A stretch of 64,000 bases of DNA, taken from the NCBI GenBank assembly GCA_013399115.1, contig VXAA01003389.1, positions 4,260-68,259 of the forward strand, written 5' to 3'. A model generated the notes under the pieces. The model searched no databases, was not told the origin of the DNA, and saw only the letters and a list, made by a program, of their open reading frames with translations. Shown here piece after piece: positions 1 to 11,937 of this stretch. Positions within the stretch are counted from its first letter, which is position 1. Every line of letters starts with the position of its first letter. The DNA comes from Anseranas semipalmata. Lineage: Eukaryota > Chordata > Aves > Anseriformes > Anseranatidae. A program made the position numbers and the translations under genes.

Positions 1-311
1 GCCTGGCTGCCCTGCAAGTGCTGCGTGATGACACCCAAGAAAATCTGCTCCATGAGCTTCCCCGGCACTGAAGTCAGACTGACAGGCCTATGGTTTCCCA
101 GGTCCTCCCTCCGGCCCTTCTTGTAGATGGGCGTCATGTTTGCTAGCCGCCAGTCGACTGGGACCTCCCCTGATAGCCAGGACTGCTGATAAATGATGGA
201 AAGCAGCTTGGTCAGCACTTCCGCCAGCTCTCTCAGCACCCTTGGGTAGATCCCATCTAGCTCCATAGACTTGTGTGCATCTAAGTGGTGTAGCAGGTCC
301 CCTAGTAAAGC
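1..311 (-). mobile_element. CR1 LINE fragment, reverse-transcriptase region, cut by the window edge
   Basis: Read on the minus strand, this encodes the N-terminal part of a CR1 non-LTR retrotransposon reverse transcriptase. Recognisable family blocks in order are a DLLHHLDAHKS-type stretch, a VLRELAEVL stretch, SWLSGEVP..DWR, a TPIYKKGRRED block and an RPVSLTSVPGKLMEQI block ending in a TQHLQGSQ-like stretch. The frame has no stop over about 103 codons and is still open where the window ends, so the element continues to the left. Its 5' end is near 311, where similarity stops just inside a small duplicated CCCCTAGTAAA-type motif. CR1 copies are usually 5'-truncated, and this one starts within the RT domain. 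The lack of stops suggests a younger copy than the others in this window. The repeat class is near certain; the subfamily is not determined. Confidence 0.93.
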
Positions 312-1048
312 CCCCTAGTAAAATATGCCACCATATTCAAGAACACACTAGGGAATTCCAAAGATGTAGAAGTCTTTGAAGAGTTTATATATTTTTTTCC
401 TCAATGTGGTGATAACAGACACTACTGGCCATGCTGATAATACCATATTTTTTTTTATATCTGTTGATCTCATTCCTTCTTGTCTGTCTCAGCTGCCTGT
501 GTGGTGGCTGAAAACAATTAAGCATAGAAAAATTCCAGGTTTTTTTCTGCCAGGCATAGCCCAGAAAGTCATCAAACCTTCATCCCAGTCTTATTAAATA
601 AAATCAAAATGGTGATTGCTGCACTTCCTAATAAATGATGATGGTGCTAGGAATGCAGAACTTGCAGTTTCAAAATTTTGCACTGTCAACAGGAGTTTGC
701 CTAAGAAACAGCTGAGAAAATAGAAATCTTGGTAGTGTCAATTCAAAGCTGGGCTGTTTAAGAACTCAGACTGCCTTGTAATTGGAGTTAAACCACAGAG
801 CTCAGAATAAACTCTTGTCCATGCTTTGAAACATTAGAAGGGTTTTCAGCCTAGCTCCCCTTGTACCTTCTTCCCTGGCTATAGACAATGCCTTTGCTCT
901 GGTTAGATTTGTTTCAGATGTAAGGGCAGCCATCAGGTGGTCAAATAGCTGAACACGCAAAGCCTCTTCTACTGTCTAATTATATCAAAACAACAGCTTT
1001 CTCCACTGTGAATTCCTTCTTCTTTGTGTGTGTTCACATCTACTTCAT

Positions 1049-1105
1049 GCACACACACTTCCCTCCCAGAAGAAGTGCACACACATCTTCCCTCCCAGAA
1101 TGAGT
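1049..1105. repeat. Tandem duplication, two 28-29 bp copies
   Basis: Two adjacent copies share a GCACACACA-type head and a TTCCCTCCCAGAA core. The second copy starts at 1077. They differ by a one-base insertion and a few substitutions, so the duplication is not recent. Confidence 0.85.
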
Positions 1106-2330
1106 CCTATAATATCATTCAGTAAGACTGACTACTGCCACTGACTTACAGAATAAGTTACTGTTTTCTCTACTTCTAACTGCTGCCATTCTGGGTTTTG
1201 CCAGAAAATTTTGCTGTGAATGGAACACTTTGAACAGATGTACCCCTTTCAGCAAAATGGAAAAAGATAAAATAGAAACATATATACATGAATGACTACA
1301 GAAAAAAAAAAATAGTAAGAGATCTGACCATTTCCATGGTCTGAAAAAAAAAATATAAAAAAGAAATCTTGATGTTCTTGTGTGAATGAAATAGCAAAAT
1401 CCTTCTTGGCTTTATGATCAGTTTATAATATCTAGATTGTTTGCTACTCGAGAGCTCAGTGTATTAAGTGCCCACAAAATAAGTACATAGCATTCAGCAG
1501 CAGTGCCTCTATAGATGTAGCTCAAGTACCTGTTGAGAGAAGTCCCCCACCCCTGGATGGTGCCTCACTGAGAATAAATGAGCCAGCTCTTTTGCATAGA
1601 GTTAGCATAAGTTAGGTGTTGCAAATTTCCCTTAAGGAAGCAGCTGATTTTTTTAATTGGCATAGTTACCAGCTCAACCCCTGACTTTGTTTACTGTTAT
1701 TGTGGTTCTATTTTTAACTGGAAAAAATAATCATAGATGGAATATTATGCAGAAAGGAAGAAACTGTGGGCTGAAGATATGATTTAAAAACAAGTCAATA
1801 ATCTGATTCAAATAGATAGAATTTCAGTACAACTTTCCTGATACAAATTTTCCCAAAATACGGAGGAGAAAAATGTATTCATTTATATAGTTTGACCATT
1901 TTTTCCCCTTCTGGTTTCTTCAAAATTTGAATAAACCATTTTTTAAAAGGTAAATTTTCTGTAGCATTTTCAAACTTTCTTTTAGATAGTAAGTGCAGGG
2001 AAAGGACAGCAGGTTGTATGAGGGATAAAAATTAAATTGGAGTCTTATAGATAATGAACAAAGAATAGTTTTTTAAAATGTATTGCTATTCAAATTTCAT
2101 TATTTTAATGTAAGTGGAATACTCAAATACCTTCAGAAATCTGTCCCAGAAATACTATATTGTATAATCAGGTGCAGCTGAGAGGAATGAATTTGCTTGA
2201 ATAATTTTCAAGTTACTGTTGCACGGAGTATTTGTGCTGGCAGATGCTTTTAATGAACCTGGGGTTTATAAGGCAAAGAGGAAACATAATGAAAGCAAGG
2301 TTACATGTTAATAGGGGGAAAAAAAATAAA

Positions 2331-2352
2331 AGGAGAAGGAGAAGGAGAAGAA
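2331..2352 (+). repeat. (GGAGAA)n microsatellite
   Basis: Short homopurine repeat of about three and a half GGAGAA units, following an A-rich run. Confidence 0.85.
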
Positions 2353-3369
2353 AGAGTTACTAACATGGAAGGCTACAGAGCCTTATTTAAAGCATGACCT
2401 ATCTCCCAAGAATCCTCTCCACCCACTTATTGCCAAGGGTTTGACAAGTGTCTATTTTCATAATTTCTATACATTATCCTGTACTGTCTGTACTGTCTTT
2501 ATCTCCACGTAATTTGAAGTCTCTATTCCCCTTTTCTGTATGTTAGTTGATTAATTCTGTAGCTAGCTGATATTTTAGGTACTCACATACTTTGGACACT
2601 CCCTCCCACCAATTTAGGGAGAAAATAAGCATGGGGCTGGGAAACCAGTGATGGAGATGACATATATATAGCTAATATTACTTTTACTCTAAGTATTACT
2701 ATAACATAAAGGATATAGGCAATTCAGGATGCAAAATAAGGAAATCAGAAGGAATCCTGAAAACACCCACTGAAGTCTGAAGATACTGCAGGAATGAGTG
2801 GAATATGGCCTGTTTCAGAGCCAGACAGACAACCTTTGGTCTAACAGCTGTTAGCTCTCACAGTACTTCCCATTTTCCTATTACAGAATCTTACAAATTA
2901 CTTGCATGGAGTAGTACTTACTCCATGAAACAATGCCAACAGAGGGTTTAATTTCTTCTTGATTCTAAAAGGAGGGGATGTGCTTCTCCATGTTTTTTAA
3001 CTCATCACAGTTATTTATGTGTATATACATATATATTTTCTCTTTATTTGCAATGCAAATGGTTTGCCACAGCACAAATGCAGACATTTACCTATGCACC
3101 ACTTAATTAAGAATTCACAGTATTGCAAATTAATGCATTAATCAACTTTCTTGACAGTTTATCCCAAATAATTTAACATTTATGATGCAAGCCATTAGTA
3201 ATACTTCCTCACCCTTGGCAAGGTGCCAATTTAACCACTGCCAGTGTTGGCTCATTTCAATAACTATTACAAAGAAAAATAAGGTTCTTTTTTCATACAC
3301 TTGGTAGTTCATAATAGGACTGTGTGTCATTTAAAAAAAAAAATAAATACACAATTATTCAAATGCAGT

Positions 3370-3404
3370 AATATAAATATATATATACGTATATATATAT
3401 ATAT
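3370..3404. repeat. (AT)n microsatellite with central ACGT
   Basis: Alternating AT tract interrupted once by CG, which makes it almost self-complementary. It could extrude as a cruciform. Confidence 0.85.
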
Positions 3405-4317
3405 TCCTAACACCGAGCTTTTGTAGGTTAGACAGGAGAGTCCATAAAGATAACAGCATTAGTGTGAAGAAACAAGAGATGTTAGTACAGTTCATAATAA
3501 TTACAATTTCAGATTGGTTCAAATTAAACTCAAGATTGATGAAAATCGCTATTTTGAAAAGTAAGCTTACAAGCAGAAGGCTACAGTAGCCATATGACAG
3601 AAATGACTTTTTTTTTTGCATTCCATTATTTGCCACAAAAGAGTAGATTCTTGGAAGATATTTGGAAGCCATTTAATGCCAAACCAGTACTAAAAAACAA
3701 AAACAAACAAAAAAAAATCAAATAAATAAATCTCTTCTCCTTCCCACTTAGATGAAAAGGTAAAAATTAAAATAGTCAATATCATTAATAGCATTTGGGG
3801 GTCAAAAGATCAAAAGGTTATTTTTATATTATTTTTATTTCTCCTGTTAAATTCCCTTCAAAGTATGTGCTTTGGAACAACAAGCAAAAAAGATTATGAG
3901 AACACTTTTCAAGCAAAAAAGTTCTTTTGGAGCCACAGCTAGACACATGCACATAATTGGGATATTCATTCTTAGAAATGCTTGCACTGAGAAAAATGTT
4001 TATGAAGAAGGTAATGAATCTTTGACTTATGCCATATATGCGGGCATGGCTGTGACCTTCAGAGAGGTTCTCCAGTCTGTGCATATATGATCAGTATATA
4101 GGCTTCGATCGTGTTACAGGAGGGGCTTTTAAGATGGATCAAGGAGATGGAAGGCATCATGAGGTAACCAAGGCTCAACTAACTATACCTCGAGCTAACA
4201 CGAAATATACCTAAAATATTTCTGATGTGTCATCTGGATTGAAAACTAGACCAGGATCACTGGTTTGATTTTCAAACTTTTACTTACAGATCAATTACTA
4301 GAAGAGGCTCTTGGAAG

Positions 4318-4339
4318 GGATTAGCTTGGATTAGCTTGG
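4318..4339 (+). repeat. 11-bp tandem duplication
   Basis: GGATTAGCTTG occurs twice head to tail. This looks like replication slippage. Confidence 0.85.
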
Positions 4340-6659
4340 TGACCAATTCAAGATTTATTGAAAAAAAACTCCAGGTAAACCAGTACGCAAGTTCAGAAGT
4401 GAACCACGTTTTTCTGTTTATTTATTTGGTTGGATTTTATCCAACCGGTCTGGTGTAGGAATCTGCACTTCTGAACTAAGTAATCAATGCATTATGAAAG
4501 CATCAGTAACAGAAAGACTGGGGTACAGTACCCAGTAGTCTAAGTGGAAAATGCCTAACATTTACAGGATTACAGGACAGTTCCCATTTCAGAGACAGCA
4601 AGTAAATTTTCTCTTCCAATGTCTTCTTTAGCTTCCTTAGAACTGTTCTTATTTAACTTAAGGCTTTCATGTGCTTTCTTCATCCTACTTCACTCACATC
4701 TTTTTTCCATTCTACAATTATAACATAATATTAATTCTTCTGACAGCTACTAATCATCCAAAATGAAAATTCACTTTTTGCCACCAAGTTCAGTTAAGAA
4801 ATGGATAAGCATGTTAGCATAAAACAAGGAACACAATGTACTTCAATTTTACTTTTAGTCTTACATACGCCAGTAATAATTTGCTAAGAAATTAGTATTT
4901 TATCTAAGAACATAACCTCATCATAATATTGACACAATTATTTAGATATTAACCACCGAGTTTATTTTGCAGCATAGAGATATTTCAACATAAACCTTTT
5001 AAATATTCTTTCAGGTGGTGGGGGGGCAGGGGAAGTAAACAAAATTAAAGCAAACAACAGCTAGAAATAAAAACATCCTTTTTGGCATGAAAGAAACAAA
5101 TACTTTTTCCACATTTCTAAAATGCATCTCACGGTTATCTATGCCTGTATGTAAGCACTCTTTCAAATACAAATGCAATTTCCTCCTTTGATCAGTGGTT
5201 TATATTGGCTTTTAACTTTTTAATTTCCACTGTATTATGCTGTCATTATTTCTTCTCAGGGAAATGCTTGATCTTTGTGAGAACATGCTGTGGTTTGACA
5301 ATAATGACCTTGGATTAAGTATGGAAAGCAGAGCCATGTTCAAAAATATGTAGAACAACAATGTTTTTATCTTCAGGCAATGTCAGATTAGGGCTGTGTG
5401 CTCAGCAGGAATTGAAGGCTTCTATTTGTTTAGAATATTTCATAGATAACAGAGTACACAAATATTAATTTGAAAAACTGCTGGTAACTATGCAGTGAGG
5501 CAATAAGAGAATTATAGTAAAAGGTATATTCAAGTAAGTGAATAAACATATTTTTAAAACTAAATAGTCCAGTATGTTTCACGTTTAGAAAGTATACATT
5601 TGCTTTGGCCAGTAACTTAAACTGACTTCTAACTCTGACATTTTTAATCTATTCCATGGAGTAAAAGCTTCTAAACTATTTTTCTTCTGCAATCTGAAGA
5701 AAGACTGGTTAAATATCCTCCCAGATGGAGTTATCCTAAATCACTATTCTGTTCGTCAAAAATCATCTTTCCATTTACTATGATATACACTAAAATCCTT
5801 AGGATCTGTTTTCTGTAAACGTCAGGGGAAGTTAAATGTCAGTGCAATTTATGTGTGTATCTGAAGAGTAAAAGTATCACATAACAATGCAACAGTCTCC
5901 ATTAAGAAAGAAAGATGTCATTTCTGTTATTCATGAACAAACGGTAAACTGAAACAAATATATACCTGAGGACACTGTGATTTCTAATTTGTGTAACAGG
6001 ATCAGTCTGAGTCTAAACTTGGTTGAATGAAACATGGGCTGTGAATTCATTCCTGTCCAGCGGTAATTAACTGTTGTTTTTCAGATACCTGACAACATTA
6101 CTAAGCCATGCATTATATCACAGTTGCTTATTTGGCATTTGAAAAGACACATCCCACAAAAAGAAGAGTCTTTTTCACTTTGTTAACAGCAATTTATGGA
6201 CCTAAAGATAAAAAAAGCTTTTAAAGAAGTTAAAATATTATAAAATATATATTTTTTTCCTCTTCCTTTATCAGGGATGTATCCTCTAATCCTCTGTATC
6301 ACAAGCAGTGTATGACAGCTATGAGCCAGAGAAGGGGCCTGGCTTCCAGCACTGTATTTCCCGTTGTTAATGTTGAAGTTAGTTACATAAATGGATAGTT
6401 GGTCTGACCCCGTAAGACACATCTTTTGTTCTGATGTTCTCCTGCACAGTTGCTGCTTATATTTCCCTCTGATCTCTGGGCTCCGTTTACTGATCTTACT
6501 GTTACAATAGGTTATACTAGAAACTTCAGAAAGACCACTCCTCTCATCATGCAGTTTTAAAAAATGCAGCTTTCCAGAATGGGCCAATATGAAATGATAC
6601 TATATTTGAGAGGAACTGTAATTCTTGTTCGATAGAGAGAAATACATGAAGTCATTCCA

Positions 6660-6690
6660 AAATAAATAAATAAATAAATAAATAAATATA
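6660..6690 (+). repeat. (AAAT)n microsatellite
   Basis: About seven uninterrupted AAAT/ATAA units. Confidence 0.92.
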
Positions 6691-7440
6691 TAATGCAGAA
6701 AAGTATTTTCAATCCAGCACTACAAGAAAAATCAGGATCAAACACTACCTGGTAAATTTAAAAATTGCAGATTTAAGCATAAGGTTTTCTTTTTTTCTGT
6801 AAGCAAATGTTCTCAACTTTCAGGTTATGGCTTTTTTTGCCACATAATTTTTAGGCAATTATGATCACATAATTCAATAGTTCTCTGTGTCTATGTGGAA
6901 ACCATCTTAATAAACGTGCTATCATACAGATCAGATCAGGTTAATTCCTAACATTGACTCAATTTTAAAAACTGCCAGCGAGGTTTTAAAGAAAAGATTC
7001 AGATTAGGAGAAGAACTTAGGATGTAAGATCACAGACCAGGCCTACACCTGAACAGAATTTACCAGCAAACTTAAAAATCATACATTATACCAATGCGCT
7101 TTAGAATGAATATACCAATATAACATGCAGTGATTTATTTCCCAACTTCTATTGACTAGTGTGTTGAAGTAAGCATAACCAGGGACATTCAATTCCAACT
7201 CCATAAATTAATGAACACGCTGAAAAGCAGGGTCCATCATTCATTCCATCTGAAATTAGATACCTAGCTAGATACCACAGGAAAACAAGCTTCTTAAAAA
7301 ATCAGCCTGCTTTTTTATTTCTCTGTGGAAGAAACATGAAAAGACTTACAATACCTTGTATTTTAATTTATATCTTTACAAAGATAACCTCAATTAGGAG
7401 GTTTCTGCTAGAATAGTTTTCACCTGGTGATTTGTTTAAC

Positions 7441-7442
<2 letters not shown>

Positions 7443-7473
<31 letters not shown>
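7443..7473 (+). repeat. (TG)n microsatellite
   Basis: About 15 uninterrupted TG dinucleotides, potentially Z-DNA forming and likely polymorphic in length. Confidence 0.96.
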
Positions 7474-7475
<2 letters not shown>

Positions 7476-8476
7476 GTTCCTCTAAATATTCTGTCTCCCT
7501 AAAACTGAAGACATTAATTATTTCTATTTTCATACTTAAATGAGAGTACATTTCTCTTGTGTTTTCAAAGTGTTTTTTTCTAATAGATTTATGATACAAA
7601 CTAATTATGTTTGCTATTTTCACTACAGTCAACTCAATTGGTAAAAATGGATAAGACTATATTTGCATTACAAAATTTGTTACTTGTATCAGAATCATAA
7701 AGATATAATAATTTGGGGAAAAATAATAATTTTTAGGTTTAATTTGAAAAAAAAAAAAAAAGACTGATTGTAAATAACATTCCAACATAAGCATTCAAAT
7801 AGAAGGTGTGTGAAATAAACGTTGAGCTGAATGTCAAATACAATTAATCCCACTTTCAGGAAAACTGAATTAGATACACTTAAAATGTATAAATTCCAGT
7901 TTTCTCTACAAATTCGTGGTACACAGGGAAAAGTAAAAAATGAGACAGAACAACAGAAACAACAGAAAATTGGGTCTGCACACTAGAAGGCAAACATTGA
8001 AAGCATAATGGAGCTCGAACAGCACAAAAAGCATAAGTGGTAAAAACACAGGAAATAGTGAAAACAAGACAGTATTTTAAGATGGGAGGAGGCCTTAGAA
8101 ATAGGAAAAAAAGAGCCAGAAATGAAAAGAAGCATAGGACAAAGTAATTAAAGAAATGAGGACTGACTGATTTCTGTTTGGGGGATGGAGGTCAACAGTT
8201 TGAGCACCGAATAAATATACAAAAGAGTAGGTTTCACTCTTACACAAATTGATACTGAACCCATTCTCTTTTTAATTTCTAGGACTTGTTTTTCCCTCAA
8301 AAATGTATTAAAATAATAAGATGAACAACAAAATACTACGATTTATAATTTTAATTGCATTATCATGATATGATACCGTACTCAAAATAACAGAAAGTGA
8401 ATTGTTAATTTCAGCATTATTCTAATCAAATTTTCTAATAAAACCAAGACAGAAACTGTATTTGTACCCCATTCAC

Positions 8477-8505
8477 AAAAAAAAAAAAAATATGTTTTTG
8501 ACCCA

Positions 8506-8547
<42 letters not shown>
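8477..8547 (+). repeat. Poly-A tracts (A14 and A40)
   Basis: An A14 run at 8477-8490 and an uninterrupted A40 run at 8508-8547, separated by a short segment ending in CCCAAT. The A40 run could be a retroposition tail, but nothing upstream resembles a processed transcript, so I label it simple sequence only. Confidence 0.93.
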
Positions 8548-8548
<1 letters not shown>

Positions 8549-8850
8549 ATTTGGTTTCAATCACTGTATTATTAGAGAAAATGAGATAAAATTCAAATGC
8601 CTGAAACAAACAAACAAACATGCAACTGTGTGAATTTATTCTGTATAACTGACACGCACTTGATAGTCATTCCTTATGTTCATCCTTAGGGTTCCTAGTT
8701 ATTGATTTTGTAAAAATTAAATCATCATTAATATTCTTCCCACATCAGTGTTGTAAATAGTTTGATGCTGACTGTTTGCTACAGCTCTGATGTGAATCTA
8801 GTCTTGAACAGTAAATTATCTGGGAGTCAATTAATTTACCATAGATCTGG

Positions 8851-8889
8851 CAAAACAAACAAACAACCAACAACAACAACAACAACAAA
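8851..8889 (+). repeat. (CAAA)n/(CAA)n microsatellite
   Basis: A short CAAA-type run passes into about six CAA units. Confidence 0.9.
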
Positions 8890-9500
8890 ACTAATAGCAA
8901 TAGACAGTGTGAGTTTCATTCATTTTACCTTACTTAGAGAGATCTAATACAAGCCATATTAATTACCGCCCAGGTAGGTATCTAGTTTTCCTCTGAAGTC
9001 AGTGAAAGAAAACAGGTTATCTATCCTATGACCTGACTTAAAGCTTATGTTCATCTAAGGATGGTATCAAGGATTTCCTAGGTATATTTGTTAAAACAGA
9101 CTAGATGTTTGGACATATCCGAATACCTATATTATAAATGTTAAAAGTTACATGAGTTGAATTCCACCAGATTACTAACTAAAGTTAACTGAAGAGCAGA
9201 GGCCTGGTATGAGGACCTAATTGCTACTTTAAAACAGGCAAGTAAACAGGGCCAAGAAAATATGAATTACAATGATGAACAGTGAGAATAATTCTTAACA
9301 TATGTCTAACACATAAGAAGTAAGGAGACAATTGTCTCCTGCACAAATCTTGGTCATCTGCCTGCTGAGAGGTGTGGATCATTCCCAATACAGCTGTTTG
9401 GATGAAGCCACTTTTTTTTTTTTTACAGAAGTAAGAGAGTTTTGTATTATGGATGTAGTTCATCCTCGATCAGCTGGGTTCTTTGCAAAGAGATAATCCC

Positions 9501-9560
9501 AGACATATTTAATATGTCTGCCAATCTATTTAATATGTAGCAACATATTCAATATGTAGC
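9501..9560. repeat. Three ~20-bp repeats containing a palindrome
   Basis: A core of TATTYAATATGT recurs three times at roughly 20-bp spacing. The first copy also lies in a perfect inverted repeat at 9501-9519 (9-bp arms AGACATATT/AATATGTCT around one base). A small locally amplified minisatellite. Confidence 0.8.
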
Positions 9561-9799
9561 CAACAGCTCTTGCAAAGAGTTTGTATCTTAGTCACTACGC
9601 TGATGAGGAATCCTATTGGAGAATGTCTGTGATTGAATGCTAGCTATTAGATAACTCATGTAGGTGATTTTGAGCATAAGTGACCACAGGAAGATTGATC
9701 ATCATAAGATGGTCAGAACAGCAGAAAATACAAATGATTAAGAGCAGAAGAAAGCGCTATTGGAAAGAGAGACTCAGTCAGTCAATCAGAAGCAAAAGG

Positions 9800-9815
9800 A
9801 AAAAAAAAAAAAAAA
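9800..9815 (+). repeat. Poly-A tract
   Basis: A16 homopolymer after an A- and G-rich segment. Confidence 0.9.
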
Positions 9816-10950
9816 GACATCCTTGCAAGTAAGGGGAAGCCATTTGGCTCCCTTCATACATCATTAGTCACAGCTAGAAGGTATTAATTTTTAATAAAAT
9901 CAAAATCACTTAACAAAATAAGAATCCACTTAGATTTTAGATTTAGAGCTAAATTGAAGACATGCAAGCATTTTTCTGTGTATTTCATTGTCAGCATTAT
10001 CATTTGTTAAAAAAGTGTCATACATGCCAGTGAACTCTTCTGTTTTGTTTGCCTTCAGCTTCTTACCTCTATAGCGTATCTGAAAGTTTGTCTTCCATTT
10101 CATAACAGCAATGCTGTTATGAACTATGTAGTTCTGTGATGACTTACTTCTCTGTAAAACATTGACCACAGTTGCAGACATGAAGCATTCTATACCTCAC
10201 TATGGTATGGCAATCCCTATATAGTACTTCGAGTAACAGAAACATAAATTTTAACATACTACACTGTCCCTGATTTTCTGGTTAAAGGTACATATTGACT
10301 TTCCGATTTTCTATGTCTGAATTCCAAGTGGAAATTCTGAATTATTATTGCTTAACAAAAATGTGTTTCTGTAGCAAAGCCTTACACTAACGGCTATTAA
10401 TCCAGTAGTATTTAATGTCTTGAAAGGATTACAATACATTGGAGGATCAGAATTAAGAGAGGATTTCTCATTTAATTATCTGACTCTGGATAATTCAGAA
10501 GGGGAAAAGTATTGCACTTTTAGTGATTTCATTAACATTCAGAAAATATTTATCTATGGCTTACAATAAAAACTACATCAGGTCCAACTTTATTTACTGC
10601 ACCTTCCTGCCTTCCTCCACTTCCCAATAAAATCTTGTTTTAGGCTATTGCATTTCTTGCTGATGTAAGGAAAGTCATGTAAAATTGTTTGTCAACTGAT
10701 AACTGGCAAGTCATTGCCTAAATACAAATATTTATAACAATGCCTAAGAAATGAAACAACAGGCAAAGATTACAACTAATATAGAAATAATTATACTGCA
10801 AAGGAGTATAGCTGAACTTAATCCATTAAGTACTTAGTTCCAAGTGGCCTATAGAGAATTACCCACTTTCTTCACAGCTGAAAGTTATTAGTTTTGTTAC
10901 TAATTATACCATATCACTGAATTAGCACAGTATAAGCAGTGCAGTATATC

Positions 10951-10971
10951 CACATACATATAATGTATGTG
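10951..10971. repeat. Short perfect inverted repeat
   Basis: Arms CACATACAT and ATGTATGTG are perfectly complementary around a 3-base centre. No flanking structure suggests a function. Confidence 0.8.
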
Positions 10972-11292
10972 AAACCCTTATTTTAAATCTACTGACTGAA
11001 TCTCAGTTTTCTAGAATAAAGGTTGCATTTTAGGCTTTTTCATTTATTATTTTTAATTGCTTTAATAAGGCTAAAAATATGATTTTTTCAAGAGTGGTTC
11101 AAGAATGGAAAGTATGCTCCCTAGGCACACCTGAAATTCCGCATCAGCAATGCCAAAATCCTTACGCAAACAGCAACATAGCCTGTATTATCCCTTTCTC
11201 ACTCAAAACTGAATAGAAACTGCATTTGAAGAAGAAACTGATGGGAGGACTTATGGAAGGCCTCACTTCAAAGGCAGGTGGTGGAATTTACC

Positions 11293-11937
11293 TGTACGGG
11301 GTATGGCTAGGGTGGAGTTAATTTTCTCCATCACGGCCCATATGGTGCTGTGTTTTAGTCTGGTGACAGTGTTGATAACACACCAATGCTTTACCTACTG
11401 CTGAGTAGTGCTTGCACAACATCAAGGCTTTCCCTGTTTCTCACTTTGCCCCCTCAGCAAGTAGGGTAGGCAAGAGACTGGGAGGATGATCTGAGCTGAC
11501 CAAAGAGATATTCCATACCATAAAACATCATGCTCAGCAATAAAACTAGGCAGGAATAGTTTTTCCAAAGCAGTCATTGCTCAGAGACTGGCTGGGTCCA
11601 CTGTTGTTGAGTGACTGCTTTTGCATCATTTCTTTCTTTTCCTTTTCCTTTTCCTTTTCCTTTTCCTTTTCCTTTTCCTTTTCCTTTTCCTTTTCCTTTT
11701 CCTTTTCCTTTTCCTTTTCCTTTTCCTTTTCCTTTTCCTTTTCCTTTTCCTTTTCCCTTTTCCCTTTTCCTTTTCCTTTTCCTTTTCCTTTTCCTTTTCC
11801 TATCAAACAGTCTTTATTTTGACCCATGAGTTTCTTTTCTGCTTTCATCTTTCTGATTCTCCTTCCCATATCACTGGAGGGGACTGAGTGAGCAACTAGA
11901 TGGGGGCTTCACTGCCAGCTGGTGTCAACCCACCACA
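11293..11937 (+). mobile_element. Solo LTR of an avian endogenous retrovirus (ERVL-like)
   Basis: Begins TGTACGGGG and ends CCACCACA, the canonical TG...CA of an LTR, and is flanked by the perfect duplication TTACC. Blocks I recognise from a widespread avian LTR family, in order, are a GGAGTTAATTTTC block, ATGGTGCTGTGTTTTAG, a GTTGATAACACACCAATG block, a TATTCCATACCAT block before CATCATGCTCAG, then a decayed TATA region (CAATAAAACT at about 11538) and a U5-like end with a TTTGACCCATGAG block and TGTCAACCCACCACA. No gag, pol or env sequence follows, so this is a solo LTR left by recombination between two LTRs. A long TTTTCC repeat occupies 11637-11801, where family members I know carry only a short T-rich stretch. 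The LTR identity is secure; the ERVL class rests on the 5-bp duplication and family memory. Confidence 0.9.
11637..11801 (+). repeat. (TTTTCC)n expansion inside the solo LTR
   Basis: About 27 TTTTCC units, pure pyrimidine on this strand, interrupted by a small block of CCCTTTT variants near 11755-11770. Because the unit is six bases, all six frames stay open and give artificial Phe/Ser/Pro/Leu or Lys/Glu/Gly polypeptides; none is a gene. Homopurine-homopyrimidine mirror tracts of this kind can form triplex (H-DNA). Confidence 0.97.

Larger units (their letters stand above)
312..11287. other. Non-genic AT-rich stretch with simple repeats
   Basis: About 11 kb in which I see no gene. It is AT-rich, the open frames are short and overlap low-complexity DNA, and none resembles a known protein family. 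It holds scattered homopolymers, AT, TG and AAAT microsatellites and small local duplications, listed separately. Old transposon fragments too diverged to recognise by eye may be present. Confidence 0.7.

Noticed and set aside
8508..8547. A40 run as the tail of a processed pseudogene
   Set aside because: No upstream coding-like sequence, polyadenylation context or target duplication could be found, and retropseudogenes are rare in birds.
8382..8621. 79-codon minus-strand frame with a poly-Phe run
   Set aside because: It is produced by the A40 and A14 homopolymers.
11546..11887. Open frames of 72-107 codons giving Lys-Glu or Phe-Pro/Ser/Leu repeats
   Set aside because: They are translations of the TTTTCC hexanucleotide repeat, open in every frame and not genes.
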